Source of the DNA: Diploptera punctata
Taxonomy: Eukaryota; Arthropoda; Insecta; Blattodea; Blaberidae
Direction: 5' to 3'
Assembly (NCBI GenBank): GCA_030220185.1
Contig: JASPKZ010001236.1
Span: 434,001-498,000, forward strand
DNA: 64,000 nt
Of this stretch, positions 1-11,604 are shown piece by piece; position 1 is the stretch's first letter; every line of letters starts with the position of its first letter. Made by a program: the position numbers and the translations under genes. The notes beneath the pieces were generated by a model. It made no database searches, was not told where the DNA came from, and saw only the letters and a list, made by a program, of their open reading frames with translations.

Positions 1-312
1 TATGGTCTCGAAGTAGCATGCTGCCTTGTCACGCAGCGGGCCCGGGTTCGATCCCCGGTCGGGAAAGTTTTTCTGGGTGATGTTTTTATCGGGTTTTTTC
101 CTCACCTGTAAGACAAATGTCAGGAAAACTTTAAGGCCCAAACGGTCCCCGAAATCACATGGCCATCATCATCATTATCAACATCATCATTATCCTTCAC
201 CGGTGTGGAAAGCAACGGGAAGCTACCACATCTACAATTCCCTAGTAAAGCTGCAAGCATAGCATGAAAATGCTAATTGCAGTGAAGGACCTGCCTTCGG
301 GCAGAATTACTA
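1..312 (+). mobile_element. SINE family A, tail A (cut by the window start)
   Basis: tRNA-derived head (A box within GTCTCGAAGTAGCATGCTG, B box GGGTTCGATCCC), then TTTTTCCTCACCTGTAAG, a (CAT)n stretch, and tail A: CCGGTGTGGAAAGCAACGGG to GGCAGAATTACTA. Open frames over it (SRSGPGFDPRSG...) are not genes. Confidence 0.88.
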
Positions 313-327
313 TATATATATATATAT

Positions 328-685
328 CCATCCATAGTAATTCTGCCCGAAGGCAGGTCCTTCACTGCAATCATAGCATTTTCATGCTATGCTTTGCAGC
401 TTTACTAGGGAATTGTAGGTATGGTAGCTTCCCGTTGCTTTCCACACCGGTGAAGGATGATCATGATGATGATGATGATTATGATATTGATAAGGATGAC
501 CATGATGATGATTGCCGTATGATTTCGGGGACCGTTTGGGCCTTAAAGTTTTCCTGACATTTGTCTTACAGTTGAGGAAAAACCCTGATAAAAACCTCAC
601 CCAGAAAAACTGCCCTGACCGGGGATCGAACCCGGGCCCGCTGCGTGACAAGGCAGCATGCTACCTCGAGATCACAGCGGTGAAC
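328..685 (-). mobile_element. SINE family A, tail A, inverted partner
   Basis: A full copy in reverse, separated from the first by a short (TA)n. The two make a 680-bp hairpin. Confidence 0.88.
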
Positions 686-726
686 ATATATTTATATATA
701 AGAAAAATATGTGTCTGAATTGGATT

Positions 727-812
727 TGCCTGGTGGTGTAATGGATAACACGTTGGAGTACTAAACCAGAGATCCGGGTTGGAATCCCTTTCAGGCATTA
801 ATTTTTTTTATC
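727..812 (+). mobile_element. tRNA-like SINE family B
   Basis: GCCTGGTGGTGTAATGGATA, a changed B box (GGGTTGGAATCCC), closing TTTCAGGC, then ATTTTTTTTATCATGTCA and (TA)n. Other copies are at 3365-3455 (-), 3903-4165 (+), 26485-26560 (-), 26845-26975 (+) and 29676-29790 (+). Confidence 0.7.
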
Positions 813-817
813 ATGTC

Positions 818-819
<2 letters not shown>

Positions 820-908
<89 letters not shown>

Positions 909-935
909 AGAGAGGGAGGAGGAGGGAGAGAGAGA
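820..935. repeat. (TA)n and (GA)n microsatellites
   Basis: Adjacent TA and GA runs at the end of the family B SINE tail. Confidence 0.95.
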
Positions 936-1466
936 TAGGAACTTCGCGTAACGTAGACCCCTATTTTGAATTTTTCTTCTTTTAATTAAGGTATTTTAAT
1001 TTTAATTATAGTGGTCATAATTAGTGTTGTAACTATGAAATATGGTTATTTTATTCAAATATTGAAACATTTTCATAATTTACAACCTTTTTTTTTACGA
1101 TAAAAGAAAGGTCCACTTTAACCTCCATATTCGGGTAACGTGGATCCCAGAGTCCAACCTAGCTTTTAGACTATTTTTAAGTTTATTTACTCTATGGGGA
1201 ATTCCTTAGATTTGGACAGGGTGCATCTTTCTATAATTGCCATCGCTGCCATTAGAGGATCAATTTCAATTTTAAGAAACCATATTTACAAAATTATTTT
1301 ATAGTATGTATACTTCAATTAGGCCTACATGTTGAGTTTTTAAAAATATATTTACAAGATGTATTTCATCAATTACAAAAATTAATTGTCTGTATCACTT
1401 TGTCCTTGAGGCAATCCTCTAATGAGGAAAGTTTTATATAATAAAAAAAAATATACATAGACAGGT

Positions 1467-1847
1467 GTCCACCGCTGTTGTCTCGGGGTAGCGTGCTGCC
1501 TTGTCACGCAGCGGGCCCGGGTTCGATCCCCGGTCGGGACAGTTTTTCTGCGTGAGGTTTTTATCGGGGTTTTTCCTCACCTGTAAGACAAATGTCAGGA
1601 AAACTTTAAGGCCCAAACGGTCCCCGAAATCATATGGCCATCGCAATCATCATCATTCATATTCATCTTAGATTAAGCTTAGGATTAGGGACTCTCCTGG
1701 CGCACCATTATCATCATCATCACCCATCATATCATCGGGGCAACGTAACCCCGCCTTCCAGGCGCCCCAACCTCAGAAGTGGGTTACAAGTACGCCATGC
1801 CAGGAGAAAAACCAGGAATGTCGAATGACAACATGGGGCATTTGAAA
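1467..1847 (+). mobile_element. SINE family A head with tail B
   Basis: Same head as family A to the (ATC)n block, then a different tail: GATTAAGCTTAGGATTAGGG, GTAACCCCGCCTTCCAGGCG, GCCATGCCAGGAGA. Confidence 0.85.
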
Positions 1848-1849
1848 AA

Positions 1850-2985
1850 AAAATCATTAATCTGAAAGTATTTATGGCTGATCTTAATTAAAAATTGTTG
1901 ATATGTATTTAATATTTTGGAAAATTATTGTTGATTATAACATGCACACGTCATTCATCTGCATACAGCGACGGTCTTTGGATTTAGTAAAATTACAAGG
2001 ATATTAAATAAAATTAAGTGCATGGTTTTTACAAATAGCATCCTCATTGATAAAATATACATATTCGTGTAAAGTGGCACCATGTCCACTTCAAGCGCCT
2101 CGTGGAGGATCCACATAAACCGAATATCTTTGTTATGTTTTATTATTTTATACAGCCACCATGTCACATAATTTCAAACCAAACCCGTCGGTATATTAAA
2201 ACAGCATCTACGTAATAAAATATATTTAGGAGATTTTCAGTATTTATAATATTCAATAGCTGAAATTATGAATTAATTCTTAGCTTGAAAAACTCTTAAA
2301 CTGATCCATTTCATAAATATCAGAAATAAACCCTTCTGCACACAAATAATAAAACAAACTGGCCTCGAACACCTCAAAGTTGATGATGGGATGAAGTTAA
2401 AATATTTTCTGTTCGAGGCCAGCACCAATTAAAGAAGATATTAACGAGGTTCACTCAAACCGAAGGGTCCACATTACCCGAACTTCCTCTTTATATTCCG
2501 CAAACCACCAAAATCTGACTTTAAATTCATATTGCTGAGGGACTCGCTCAGTTTACACAAATCTGCGTGACGGTCACTTTCTATAATTGAAGCACAATTT
2601 GAAGAGGGAGTGTGAATTATAGATTTTCGAAGCACCTACTTGCAGCTGATATGAATGAAATTGGTGTCTCTGTCCCCTGTTTTAGATCGGCTTCAAATTT
2701 CCCTCGTGTTGGGGGTTGCATTCCCGCAGCCTGAGTAACCATGACAACGTGTGATCGATACTAGGGTCAGTCCCACGCACTGTCGGGGTAGCGTAGGGAT
2801 TACTACTGCCAGCTCTTTAAAAATTAACACCCTCTCTCATACAAGCTAATTGTTAAAATGTCCTTCACTCCTCGTTTAACTTCAGAGAATACTATGCCAC
2901 CTACATACGAGTAAATTCAAATAAAAAACGAAAAAAAAAACACTAATTATTCATGCGGTATGTCAATAATTACCAGAGAGAATTT
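1850..2985. other. Unassigned DNA
   Basis: No frame, domain or repeat relative is seen except the short inverted repeat at 2361. Scattered words of the type TCCAC(A/G)TTACCCGAA occur at 2470 and in reverse at 1130, suggesting an old repeat. Confidence 0.4.
2361..2430. repeat. Short inverted repeat
   Basis: CTGGCCTCGAACA and TGTTCGAGGCCAG (13-14 bp arms) around a 40-nt loop, in otherwise unassigned DNA. Confidence 0.7.
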
Positions 2986-2992
2986 TTTTTTT

Positions 2993-3372
2993 TCGAATGC
3001 CCCAGGTTGTCTTTCGACATTCCTGGTTTCTCTCCTGGCATGGCGCACTTGTAACCCACTTCTGAGGTTGGAGCGCCTGGAAGGCGGGGTTACGTTGCCC
3101 CGATGATATGATGGGTGATGATGATGATAGTGGTGCGCTAGGAGAGTCCCTAATTCTAAGCTTAACCTAAGATGAATATGAATGATGATGATTGCGATGG
3201 CCATATGATTTCGGGGACCGTTTGTGCCTTAAAGTTTTCCTGACATTTGTCTTACAGGTGAGGAAAAACCCCGATAAAAACCTTACCCAGAAAAACTGTC
3301 CCGACCGGGAATCGAACCCGGGCCCGCTGCGTGTCAAGGCAGCACGCTACCCCGAGACCACAGCGGTGGACC
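2993..3372 (-). mobile_element. SINE family A head with tail B
   Basis: Reverse copy of the 1.47-kb type. The tail ends in an A-rich run adjoining TTTTTTTTTCGAATG. Confidence 0.85.
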
Positions 3373-3639
3373 CAGAGAGAAATATACTCAACCGGTATTT
3401 GAACCTAGGACCTCTAACTTGATACGTTAGTGTGCTACCAGTTATGATATCCAGGCATCCTAACACATACATTTATTTATATGTATTGACTTTCCGGTGT
3501 GGAAAGCAACGGGAAGCTACCACACCTACAATTCCCTAGTAAAGTTGCAAGCATAGCATGAAAATGCTATGATTGCAGTGAAGGACCTGCCTTAGGGCAC
3601 AATTACTATGGATGGATGGATATGTATTGACTAGGCTTT

Positions 3640-3800
3640 CACGGCCGGAGTTATTATGATCTTGAATATGATTTCCGGGCTGTAGGCCGTGGTCTTCAGG
3701 CTTGAAGTTCCTACCAGAGACTGCGTCCGGCAACCTCAACCCTTGAGGATGCCGGTCGCAGTCTCTGGCGAAACGTCGGGGAACTTAAGCCTCAATACCA
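3640..3800. ncRNA. PLE-type fold-back with hammerhead-ribozyme-like motif (sub-family 1)
   Basis: Inverted repeat whose arms carry the same unit. The right arm (3741-3783, + strand) reads CCC, TTGAGGA, a stem II starting GCC and closing GGC, then GAAACGTC and GGG. This fits a type I hammerhead: helix I CCC/GGG, catalytic CUGANGA box (here with C3 and A7 changed to TTGAGGA), GAAA box, minimal helix III AC/GU, and cleavage-site C. The left arm on the - strand has lost the GAAAC box. After the motif both arms share ACCACGGCCTACAGCCCGG. It aligns with the 15.6-kb locus. Activity is not established. Confidence 0.5.
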
Positions 3801-4190
3801 CGGCCTACAGCCCGGAAATCTTCTTCTAGATCATCATAGTTTATTATTTTCCCCGCTACCTCTCAAGATGCAGAATATGATATATAAAGGAAAAAATAAA
3901 TGTTTGTGCTAGGATGCCTGGATAGTATAACTGGTAGCACACTAACGTATCAAGTGAGGTTCTGCGTTCAAATACCAATTCAGGTGTTTATTTTCTTTTC
4001 ATGTATTATTAGGCCTTCATTTTAATTGTCAAAATGTAATTATAACATCGAAATAAAGAAGCGTCACTGCTATAAAGTAAAAATTCGCTTTAATTTGCTC
4101 ACTTGTTATAGGGGCCACGAGAGAACACCATGAGTTCCCGCCACTTCTCCTGATAGAGAATATATATAAAACCCTTATATATAGGCCTAT

Positions 4191-4508
4191 ATCCACCGCT
4201 GTGGTCTCGAGGTAGCGTGCTGCCTTTTCACAAAGCGGGCCCGAGTTCGATTCCCGATCAGAACAGGCTCCTGGGTGAGGTTTTTTAGAGGTTTTTCATC
4301 ATATGTAAGACAAATGTCAGGAAGCTTAGGGCCCAACGGTCCCCTGAAAATCATCCGGCCATCATCATCATCACCATTGTCATATCATCATCATCATCAT
4401 CCTTGACGGTGTGAAAAGCAACAGGAAGCTACCACACCTATAATTCCATAGTAAAACTGCAAAGCATTGCAGTGAAAGACCTGCCCTTGGGCAGAATTAC
4501 TATGGATA
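4191..4508 (+). mobile_element. SINE family A, tail A
   Basis: A divergent full copy (CACCGCTGTGGTCTCGAGG to GGCAGAATTACTATGGAT). A tail-only fragment of the same type lies at 3494-3622 (+). Confidence 0.85.
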
Positions 4509-4849
4509 TATATAGTGGACTCAGTACTTTAGTTTTGAGGCGCCTTTGTTTTGTAGTTAGGTAGATCTACGTATTTTGCACGGATAAGTATTTAGCATAT
4601 CAAGCGGCGTTGTCACGTTTTATTTACTGACACTAACATACTATGTTATAATAATACAACAAAAGACAATAGTAGCAACGCTGTTAGGATAATTATATCC
4701 ACGTGGAGTTCATATGAAAACGCTTTCTAACACTGGAATTAAAGAAAATAAAAATAATAAAAAATATGTATTAGGACCTGTCTAGCACATTTCTATATAA
4801 GTTATGTAGGAGAATCTAAAAATATATAATTACGATTTTAATACATTAA

Positions 4850-6330
4850 ATAAGCATTGTTCTATTTTTACGCATGTGCAATGCAGATTACGTCGGGATT
4901 CCTATTGTTTCGAAATGGCCGCTTTCGATAGAATTTCTTAACACATTGGAAAAGAAACCGTTTTAAAAACCGGAGAAAAATACAAGAAATTTGAGTGTTT
5001 TCGAATAGTTTAGTTAAAAAGATCCCAAATTAGCCATTGAGGATATGGTGAAAATAACAGCAGAATTTACAGGCGAGTCAGCACGGAGCATAAATTCTGC
5101 TCTAATGAAGTTATAAATAAAGGATATCAATGCAAATCGTTGAAAAAACGTAAATGTCTAATCAGGTATGCCCAAGTGTAATTTTTCTTGTAAATAATTA
5201 AGAAATGAGGGCGTTCCTAATTATTGGTACCATCTTACTTTTATTCAATCTTATTTCGAAAGCAACAAACGGGACCACGCTGGTAATGTATGCGGACGAC
5301 ATGGCCATTGGGGCAGAAAACAAAGAAGAATTGCAAAAAGGCATAGATGGGATACAACGATGGGCTATGGAAAATGAGTTCAAGATAAACAGCAACAAGA
5401 CCGTACAAATGGTTTTCAAGAAAGGAGGAAGAACAGCGGCAAGTGATAATCTAAAACTAGGAGAAGAACCGATAAGAATGGTCAGCAAATTCAGATATTT
5501 AGGCATAACACTGCAGCCAACAACAAAGTCTTTCAGCGCACATGTGCAGGAGAGAGCGGCAGCAGCTATAAGAGCTATGTGCAGTATCAAAGACATCACA
5601 TCGTTAAAATTAGTCACAGCCATGAAATTATCCGCATCAGTGATCACCCCGATCGTCACCTACGGGATAGAACTGATATGGGAGAAACTATCGACCAGCG
5701 ATTTGGAGAGGTTAGAAAAAGTAAAACCAAGATTCATCAAAAAGGCATTAGGTGCAAGCAAATACACACCAAACAGAATGGCCTATATGCTAGCCAGAGA
5801 AACCTTCTTCCTAGAGGACCTGAGGCAAAGGATACTACTGCCAGCAACAGAGCCATATAAGAAAGTCGTCGAAAAAAAGAAACAGAGAGAAAAAGAGATC
5901 GACGAAGATTTCTACGCCTCAGATGCCATGGTAAACAGAGAATGGACTGGAAGAAACCAACCACAAAGGCACAGAATCATAGGTTTAGCAACACACGGAT
6001 ATCATCACAAAATGTGCAAAAATACAAAATTCCACCAACCGAGTGATTCGTGTGAATGCAAGATATGCGACCAAAAGTGTGAGCGATACCATTACAAACA
6101 ATGCAGAATATGGACAGGATCACTGAACTAACTCATAAAAGACAAATCATAAACTTATAACTTAATGCTCTTTCGAGTGCCTCTTACCAATTTATTATTA
6201 TTATTTCCCATAAAACGCGATGTTGCCTAAGAACAATGTTTCTATCGTGCACAATTCAGTCATGTGGTGGGTAAAAGTAGCACCCCAATAGGCGGAGTTG
6301 GCGATGTAATGCCTTATGTAAGTTTGTTTA
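4850..6330 (+). mobile_element. Unclassified repeat carrying the 5.26-kb non-LTR insertion
   Basis: 4850-5255 and 6206-6330 match 21340-21880 (ACGCATGTGCAATGCAGA, TAAATTCTGCTC, ACACAATTCAGTCAT). The central RT fragment is absent at 21.7 kb, so that copy shows the empty site. No coding domain is recognised. Confidence 0.65.
5256..6205 (+). pseudogene. Non-LTR reverse transcriptase C-terminal half, 5'-truncated
   Basis: The longest intact retroelement frame (to 6131). It begins within the RT at TTLVMYADDMAIGAENK, then MVSKFRYLGITLQ, SVITPIVTYGIELIW, and ends with a zinc-knuckle-like CECKICDQKCERYHYKQC. The nominal start Met at 5205 and the first 17 residues come from the older repeat into which it inserted, so the open frame is a chimera. 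Its (ATT)n tail and a TTATTTC-like repeat at both borders mark the insertion. A related copy lies at 54.7-56.3 kb. Confidence 0.8.
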
Positions 6331-6335
6331 CAATA

Positions 6336-7606
6336 CACCGTGTCCCATTCAAACCTCCCACATTAATTAATAATAACTCTCAAAGTATGCGGAATTATGA
6401 AACGAGGTTGGTATTAAAATAAAGATAAACTAGAAGAATTGTTGTTTTCATTGTTGCAGTTAATTCATCTGTCGCATGTTGGACAATAATGACATAAAAC
6501 ACGTTCTCCAGACATCACTCCACTGGACTTCTTCCTCTGGGGGGGTATGTAAAAGACCGTGCGTTCGCGACTCTAGTACAAGTTCATGATTTACGAACCC
6601 GTAATCCTTGACACAATTGCAACAGTACCCATGGACATGTTAGACAGAACATGACACGAAATCGAATACAGACTTGATATTGTTTGCGCTACTAATGGTG
6701 CACATATAGAGGTGTTTTAGTGTGCACTTACTTACTTACTTACTCACTTACCCGTAGGTACATGGCCGCGCGGACATAAGCTCTCCATACATCCCTATCC
6801 TGAGCTAATGCTTTCCAATCATTCCTTGTATAATCTACTTCCCTCAAATAATAGTTAATGTTACTCTTCTACCTCATTCTTGGTCTACCAACTGGACGTT
6901 TTCCCTCTGGTTTTCCTACAAGAAGCTTCTATGCACCTCTTTCATTCCCCATACGTGCCACATGTCCTGCCCATCCCAGTCTACGAGACTTAACTGTTCT
7001 CACTATATCTGGCTTCCTATAAAGACCATGTAGTTCATTGTTATGTAGTCTTTTCCATTCACCTGTCTGTTCATCTCCCTTTGGTCCAAACATTTTCCTA
7101 AGTACTTTATTCTCAAATACCCATAATCTCCTTTCCTCCCTTAAAGTAAGAGTCCATGTTTCGCATCATATAATATAACTGGTAGAATAATAGTTTTATA
7201 TATTTTCTGTTTAACGTTGTTTGAAAGGAGTTGGGACATCAAAAGTCTTCGTAATGCATAATAGCACGCATTTCCAGAATTGAACCTATGTTTAATTTCT
7301 TTGTGCATCTCATTCCTATTTGTGATTATTGTTCCTAGGTATTTGAATTCAGCCACTTCCTCAAGATTTCCCTGATTTGTCATTAGCTGTCCATTTCCAT
7401 TATATAATGTATTTCTACGTGTGACCATATATTTAGTTTTATTGATATTTACTTCCAGTCCTAATTTCTTACTGTTACGTTTTAGTGTGTGGCAATGAAA
7501 ATTCTTTGAGTTTCTGTTTCGTTGAATAACGGTCTCATTTCATAATTCCGCATACTTTGTTAGTTCTGATTAATTAAAATGTGGGAGGTTTGAATGGGAC
7601 ACTCTG
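6336..7606 (-). mobile_element. Tc1/mariner-type element interrupted by an RTE insertion
   Basis: Ends CACCGTGTCCCATTCAAACC and, on the other strand, CAGAGTGTCCCATTCAAACC, each bordered by TA (6334-6335, 7607-7608). About 500 bp of mariner DNA remains, with eroded transposase-like words (PLDFFLWG near 6525). RTE sequence occupies 6725-7478. It is the same family as 33479-33979. Confidence 0.8.
6725..7478 (-). mobile_element. RTE insertion in a mariner element, 11-bp TSD
   Basis: Flanked by GTTTTAGTGTG (6714-6724, 7479-7489). On the - strand MVTRRNTLYNGNGQLM, FKYLGTIITNRNEMHKEI, KIYKTIILPVILY and the standard 3' end with (TAAG)n. It is 5'-truncated near the YADD region. Confidence 0.88.
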
Positions 7607-8029
7607 TATATCAGGAACTTAGCTCGGAAGTAGCATGGCATTCATAAACCTCTAGAGCGTGTTGCCGTTCACCTGTCAGTGGATGCTGTTTACCGTCCCT
7701 GGGATTTGTTAATATTTTATCGCCGGGAGTTGTAAGTGCATTCAAGAATCCACTTTAATAATTCTCGTTCTTGTCACGTCTGCTTTTACATTTTCTACAT
7801 TTTATTTCTCTTGACATACAGATTTAAAAAAAAATATATTTCAAGTTCAACAGAGTGATTCTGTAAGAAGGTGAAGAAATTAAACGGGACCTAGGGGATT
7901 GTCCATTTCTGAGCAATTTGAGGTAGGGAACACTTACTTCATGAGCCAATGCATCAGATGGAATAAAAATCAATAAAAAATGGCGCTCAGCCGGTTGATG
8001 CATAACATCGTCCAATTTACAATCTTACG

Positions 8030-8187
8030 ATTTTTAGAGGAATTAAACTCAATAGATACACTAGGACACGACACACACCCAGTCCCAAAGTTGAGATTTT
8101 TTAAAAATAATTTACCCCGCCGGGAATCGAACCCGGATCGCCGGAATGGAAGATAGGGACTCCACCGATTACGCCACAGCGACGGAA
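8030..8187 (-). mobile_element. tRNA-derived SINE family F
   Basis: On the - strand the B box is GGGTTCGATTCCCGG; on the + strand ACACACCCAGTCCCAA follows. A relative with better preserved boxes is at 33325-33460 (-). Confidence 0.7.
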
Positions 8188-8875
8188 ACATTTTTTGGAC
8201 CAAAGAGAGATGAATAGACAGATGAAGACTACATAACAATGAACTTAGATGGTCTTTATAGGAAGCCAGATATAATAAGAACAGTTAAGTCTCGTAGACT
8301 GCGATAGACAAGACATGTGGCACGAATGGGGAATGAAAGAAGTGCATGAAAATTTCTTGTAGGAAAACCAGAGGGAAAACGCCCAGTTAGTAGACTAAGA
8401 ATGAGGTGGGCGAATAACATTAACTATGATTTGAGGGAAGTAAATTATACAGGAGGGGCACGCCTTAGCGTAGTGGTTAAGGCTCTGAGCTACAAGACGG
8501 AGGGTCGAGGGTTCAAGTCCCGTTGGGGTCAGGATTTTTAAACTGACCCAAACCCTCTGGCGGCGCTATGGCCCTGAGGTCGACTCAGCCTCTAACGGAA
8601 ATGAGCACCAGACGCTTGTTCTGGGGGTAAAGGCGGCCGTCACGCAGGGCTGAGAACCCGGCTGACATAAAGTGCCGAATGTCTAGAAAAAGTGGGAGCC
8701 TTAACCTCCTACTACCCCAAGGGCCTCCGGGCCTGTTGTGGGATCACTTTACTTTACTTAAATTACACAGGGAATGATTGGAAAACATTAGCTCGGGATA
8801 GGGATGTATGGAGATCTTGTGTCCGCGCGGCCTAGAATTTACGGGTTCGATAGTGCCAGTGAGTTAGTTATGTGT
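8187..8875 (+). mobile_element. RTE 3' fragment split by a SINE
   Basis: The + strand C-terminal RTE region (GPKRDE-type start, GRPRMRWENN relative) runs to 8453, is interrupted by a SINE (8454-8759), then resumes with ATGATTGGAAAACATTAGCT and ends in the 3' signature GGGTTCGATAGTGCCAGTGA. Confidence 0.8.
8454..8759 (+). mobile_element. tRNA-derived SINE (family C) with 12-bp TSD
   Basis: The head has A-box-like TAGCGTAGTGGTTAAGGC and B-box GGGTTCAAGTCCC. The body reads AAACTGACCCAAACC, GAGGTCGACTCAGCC, CTCCTACTACCCC and ends in CTTTACTTTACTT. TSD AAATTA(T/C)ACAGG at 8442-8453 and 8760-8771. Confidence 0.85.
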
Positions 8876-9154
8876 GTCCAAAAACATAGGGGTTCGATAG
8901 TGCCAGTGTATTAGTTATATTTTTACTTGTAAAGTAGGGTAATGGCATTGCCTGTGCTGTGAATGTAACGGTGAGCCCCCATATGTCGTATAGCTTTAAC
9001 ATGTTCTCTCATACAATCTTTTCAGCCATTAGTATAACCACATTAACCACTGTGGATGTAACATTTAAAACACATAAATAAACTGTGTGCAGCAGATTCC
9101 TGTGATGTGTAAATTAGCTTTCAGTTGGCACTACTAGTCTGATTACACTGACCA

Positions 9155-9640
9155 ACAAAACAAACTTTTTTTGTCTCAGAAAGAAAAATATGTGATTCTG
9201 ATAGTATTTTTTCTCCAGAATTCAAATATGATATCGGGTTTTCTCCATCACGCAAGGTTTCCGAGAGACAGGTATTTATTATAATTTCAAACACTTTAAT
9301 ATTTTCTACATTCGTAACTACAATATTCGAACATTCGGACTTGCCTAGAAAGTAAGAAATTACGATTTTCTGCTATATTTCGCCTGTGGAGCATCCCTCT
9401 TGATGGTCCAACAATAATCGGCCAGCATATTAGGATTCCATTTGCCTTGATATCTCTTTTCCATAGCTGAAATCTCCTGAGTTAGCTCATTTGGTTTTAT
9501 TTTACAATGGATAAATGGACGAAAAAAGTTTATTAAAAAAGTATTGAAATAAAAAAACTGTGGGTGATGGAGAAATTCCGAATACATATTTGAAAACACG
9601 GTAAAAAAACTGCATTAAGTACAACTATTGGTACTCATTA
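9155..9640 (-). mobile_element. Multicopy element fragment with MEKRYQGKWNP reading frame
   Basis: The - strand open frame (9599-9360) ends EISAMEKRYQGKWNPNMLA, DYCWTIKRDAPQAKYSRKS. I recognise this tail as a family found in many copies in insect genomes, probably transposon-encoded, but cannot name it. A second copy is at 38470-38970. Confidence 0.6.
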
Positions 9641-9837
9641 GATAAAAATCGTATTGACCAGTTTTATCAACAGTAATCTAACAAGAGGTTGTGTTTTTCT
9701 GAAAAAAAATCACGAGCGACAAAGTCGGAAGTGATTTTGTCTAATGAAAAACTCAATCTCGCGTTGGATTTGGAATGCCTATTTAGCGAATAATACAACA
9801 TCAAAAGCTAAAAATAATTTTGTTTAATATTTACCAA

Positions 9838-10485
9838 ATGTGAAGTTATGTATTCCGATTTTACTTCCGTGCGATTTCTAAGCCGGCTGTATATTTATAA
9901 ATATATTTACTGTTAAATCTCTTTGGGCTTGGGAAAAATCAATAACACATGATTTTATGAGAAATAACTATTAAAATAATGCAGATCCATTATGCAACAT
10001 TAAATAATTGTTTGGAGCAACACAACTAACCATTTTTTTGTAATTTTTGAAGTTGTTTTCTTTTGGCATTTCTTGCTCTACATATCGTTTCGTATATTGT
10101 TGAATCGATATCCTTGTCAAATAAATTAATTTGCGGAGATATCTCTCATTGCGAATTTTAAATGTGAAGTTATGCATTCTGATCTTACTTCTGGGCGATT
10201 TCTAAGCCGGCTGTATAGTTATAAATAGCATATGTTTACTGTTAAATCTCTTTGGGCTTGGGAAAAATCAATAACAGATTATTGTATGAGAAATAACTAT
10301 TAACAATAATGTAGATTCATTATATACAACATTTAATATTTTTTTTAGAATAACATAACTTTTTTTCGTAATTTTTGAAGTTGTTTTCTTTCGGCATTTC
10401 TTGCTCTACCATATCGTTTCGTACATTGTTGAATCGATATCCTTGTCAAATAAGTTAATTTGCGGATATATCTCTCATTACGAAA
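9838..10485. repeat. Tandem duplication, two units of about 329 bp
   Basis: The segments beginning AATGTGAAGTTATG (9838 and 10160) run in parallel through CTCTTTGGGCTTGGGAAAAA (9919 and 10248) and GTTGAATCGATATCC. Units differ by scattered substitutions and short indels. No coding is seen. Confidence 0.8.
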
Positions 10486-10689
10486 AGGAAGAGGCAATTT
10501 TATCAGCAGAAAGAGGCAAAATTATCGGTCTATGAGATAAATAGTCAATTTTTTTTTTTTAGAATCTGTCCTGTTGGATTATTAGTTTACCATGTTTATA
10601 TTTGGTTTTGAGTTTTTCAGGTTAAATCCGGATTTTTTCAGGACGCAAACACCTCAGGATATGATGATGATGATGATGATAATAATAAT

Positions 10690-11200
10690 AATAACCTACT
10701 AGCTCACTGGCACTATAAAATCAGAAGGTTCATAGCCGCGTGGACATAAGCTCCCGTACATCCCTATCCAGAGCTAACTTTTTCCAATCATTCCGTGTAT
10801 AATCTACTTCCATCAAATCATGGTTAATGTTATTCTTCCATCTCATTCTTGGTCTGTCAACTGGGCGTTTTCCCTCTGGTTTTCCTACAAGTCTACGAGG
10901 CTTAACTGTTATTGTATCTAGTTTACCATAAATATTATGTAGCTCACTGTTATGTAGTCTTCTTCATTCGCCTGTCTATTCATCTCTTTGGTCAAAAAAA
11001 AATCCTGAGAACTTTATTCTCAAAAAAATACTCGTAATACTTTTCTTATTCTTTAAAATAAGAGCCCGTGTTTATAATCCTAATAATATAACTGGGAGAA
11101 TAACAGTTTAATATATTTTCAGTTTAATGTTTTTTGAGAGAAGTTGGGACAAGTGTTTCTGTAATGCATAATAGCATGTATTTCCAGAATATGTTTAATT
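10690..11200 (-). mobile_element. RTE 3' fragment, degraded
   Basis: Reversed 3' end (CTCACTGGCACTATAAAATC, then TTCTTGGTCTGTCAACTGGG) with many small deletions. The preceding (GAT)n(AAT)n run is its likely tail. Confidence 0.75.
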
Positions 11201-11359
11201 CATAACAACAATAATAATAGGCCTAATAATAATAATTTTTATTAGGAATTTTCCACAATACAGTGTTTCTCCTTCAGCCCAAAGTGATTTGTCGCCAGAG
11301 GCCCCTCTCTAAAGCATCTTCTTCCCTCAAATATCTAGCTTCCATACTATAGTAATGAA

Positions 11360-11371
11360 ATAATAATAATA

Positions 11372-11413
<42 letters not shown>

Positions 11414-11533
11414 ATGATGATAATACTAATAATAATGATAATGATAATAACAATACTAATAATAATGATAATGATAATGATAATAATACTATTAATAATG
11501 ATAATAATGATGATAATAATAATACTACTAATA

Positions 11534-11574
<41 letters not shown>

Positions 11575-11600
11575 AATGATAATGATAGATAAATAGATCA
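11360..11600. repeat. ATT / ATG compound microsatellite
   Basis: An interrupted (ATT)n, (AAT)n, (GAT)n tract at the 3' end of the FADDQ-type non-LTR copy. Poly-Ile and poly-Met frames over it are artefacts. Confidence 0.95.
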
Positions 11601-11604
11601 TCGG

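Noticed and set aside
26..651. Repeated small frames beginning MSRSGPGFDPRSG or MRWPYDFGDRLGLKVF
   Set aside because: Shadows of SINE family A, present wherever the SINE is, on the strand dictated by its orientation.
5198..5659. 153-codon - strand hydrophobic protein
   Set aside because: Antisense shadow of the RT frame on the + strand.
11347..11601. Open frames of poly-Ile, poly-Met, poly-Tyr, poly-Ser or poly-Leu over microsatellites (also 18.45, 19.0, 20.3, 20.6, 39.7, 40.2 kb)
   Set aside because: Pure translation of trinucleotide repeats on both strands; no flanking coding signal.
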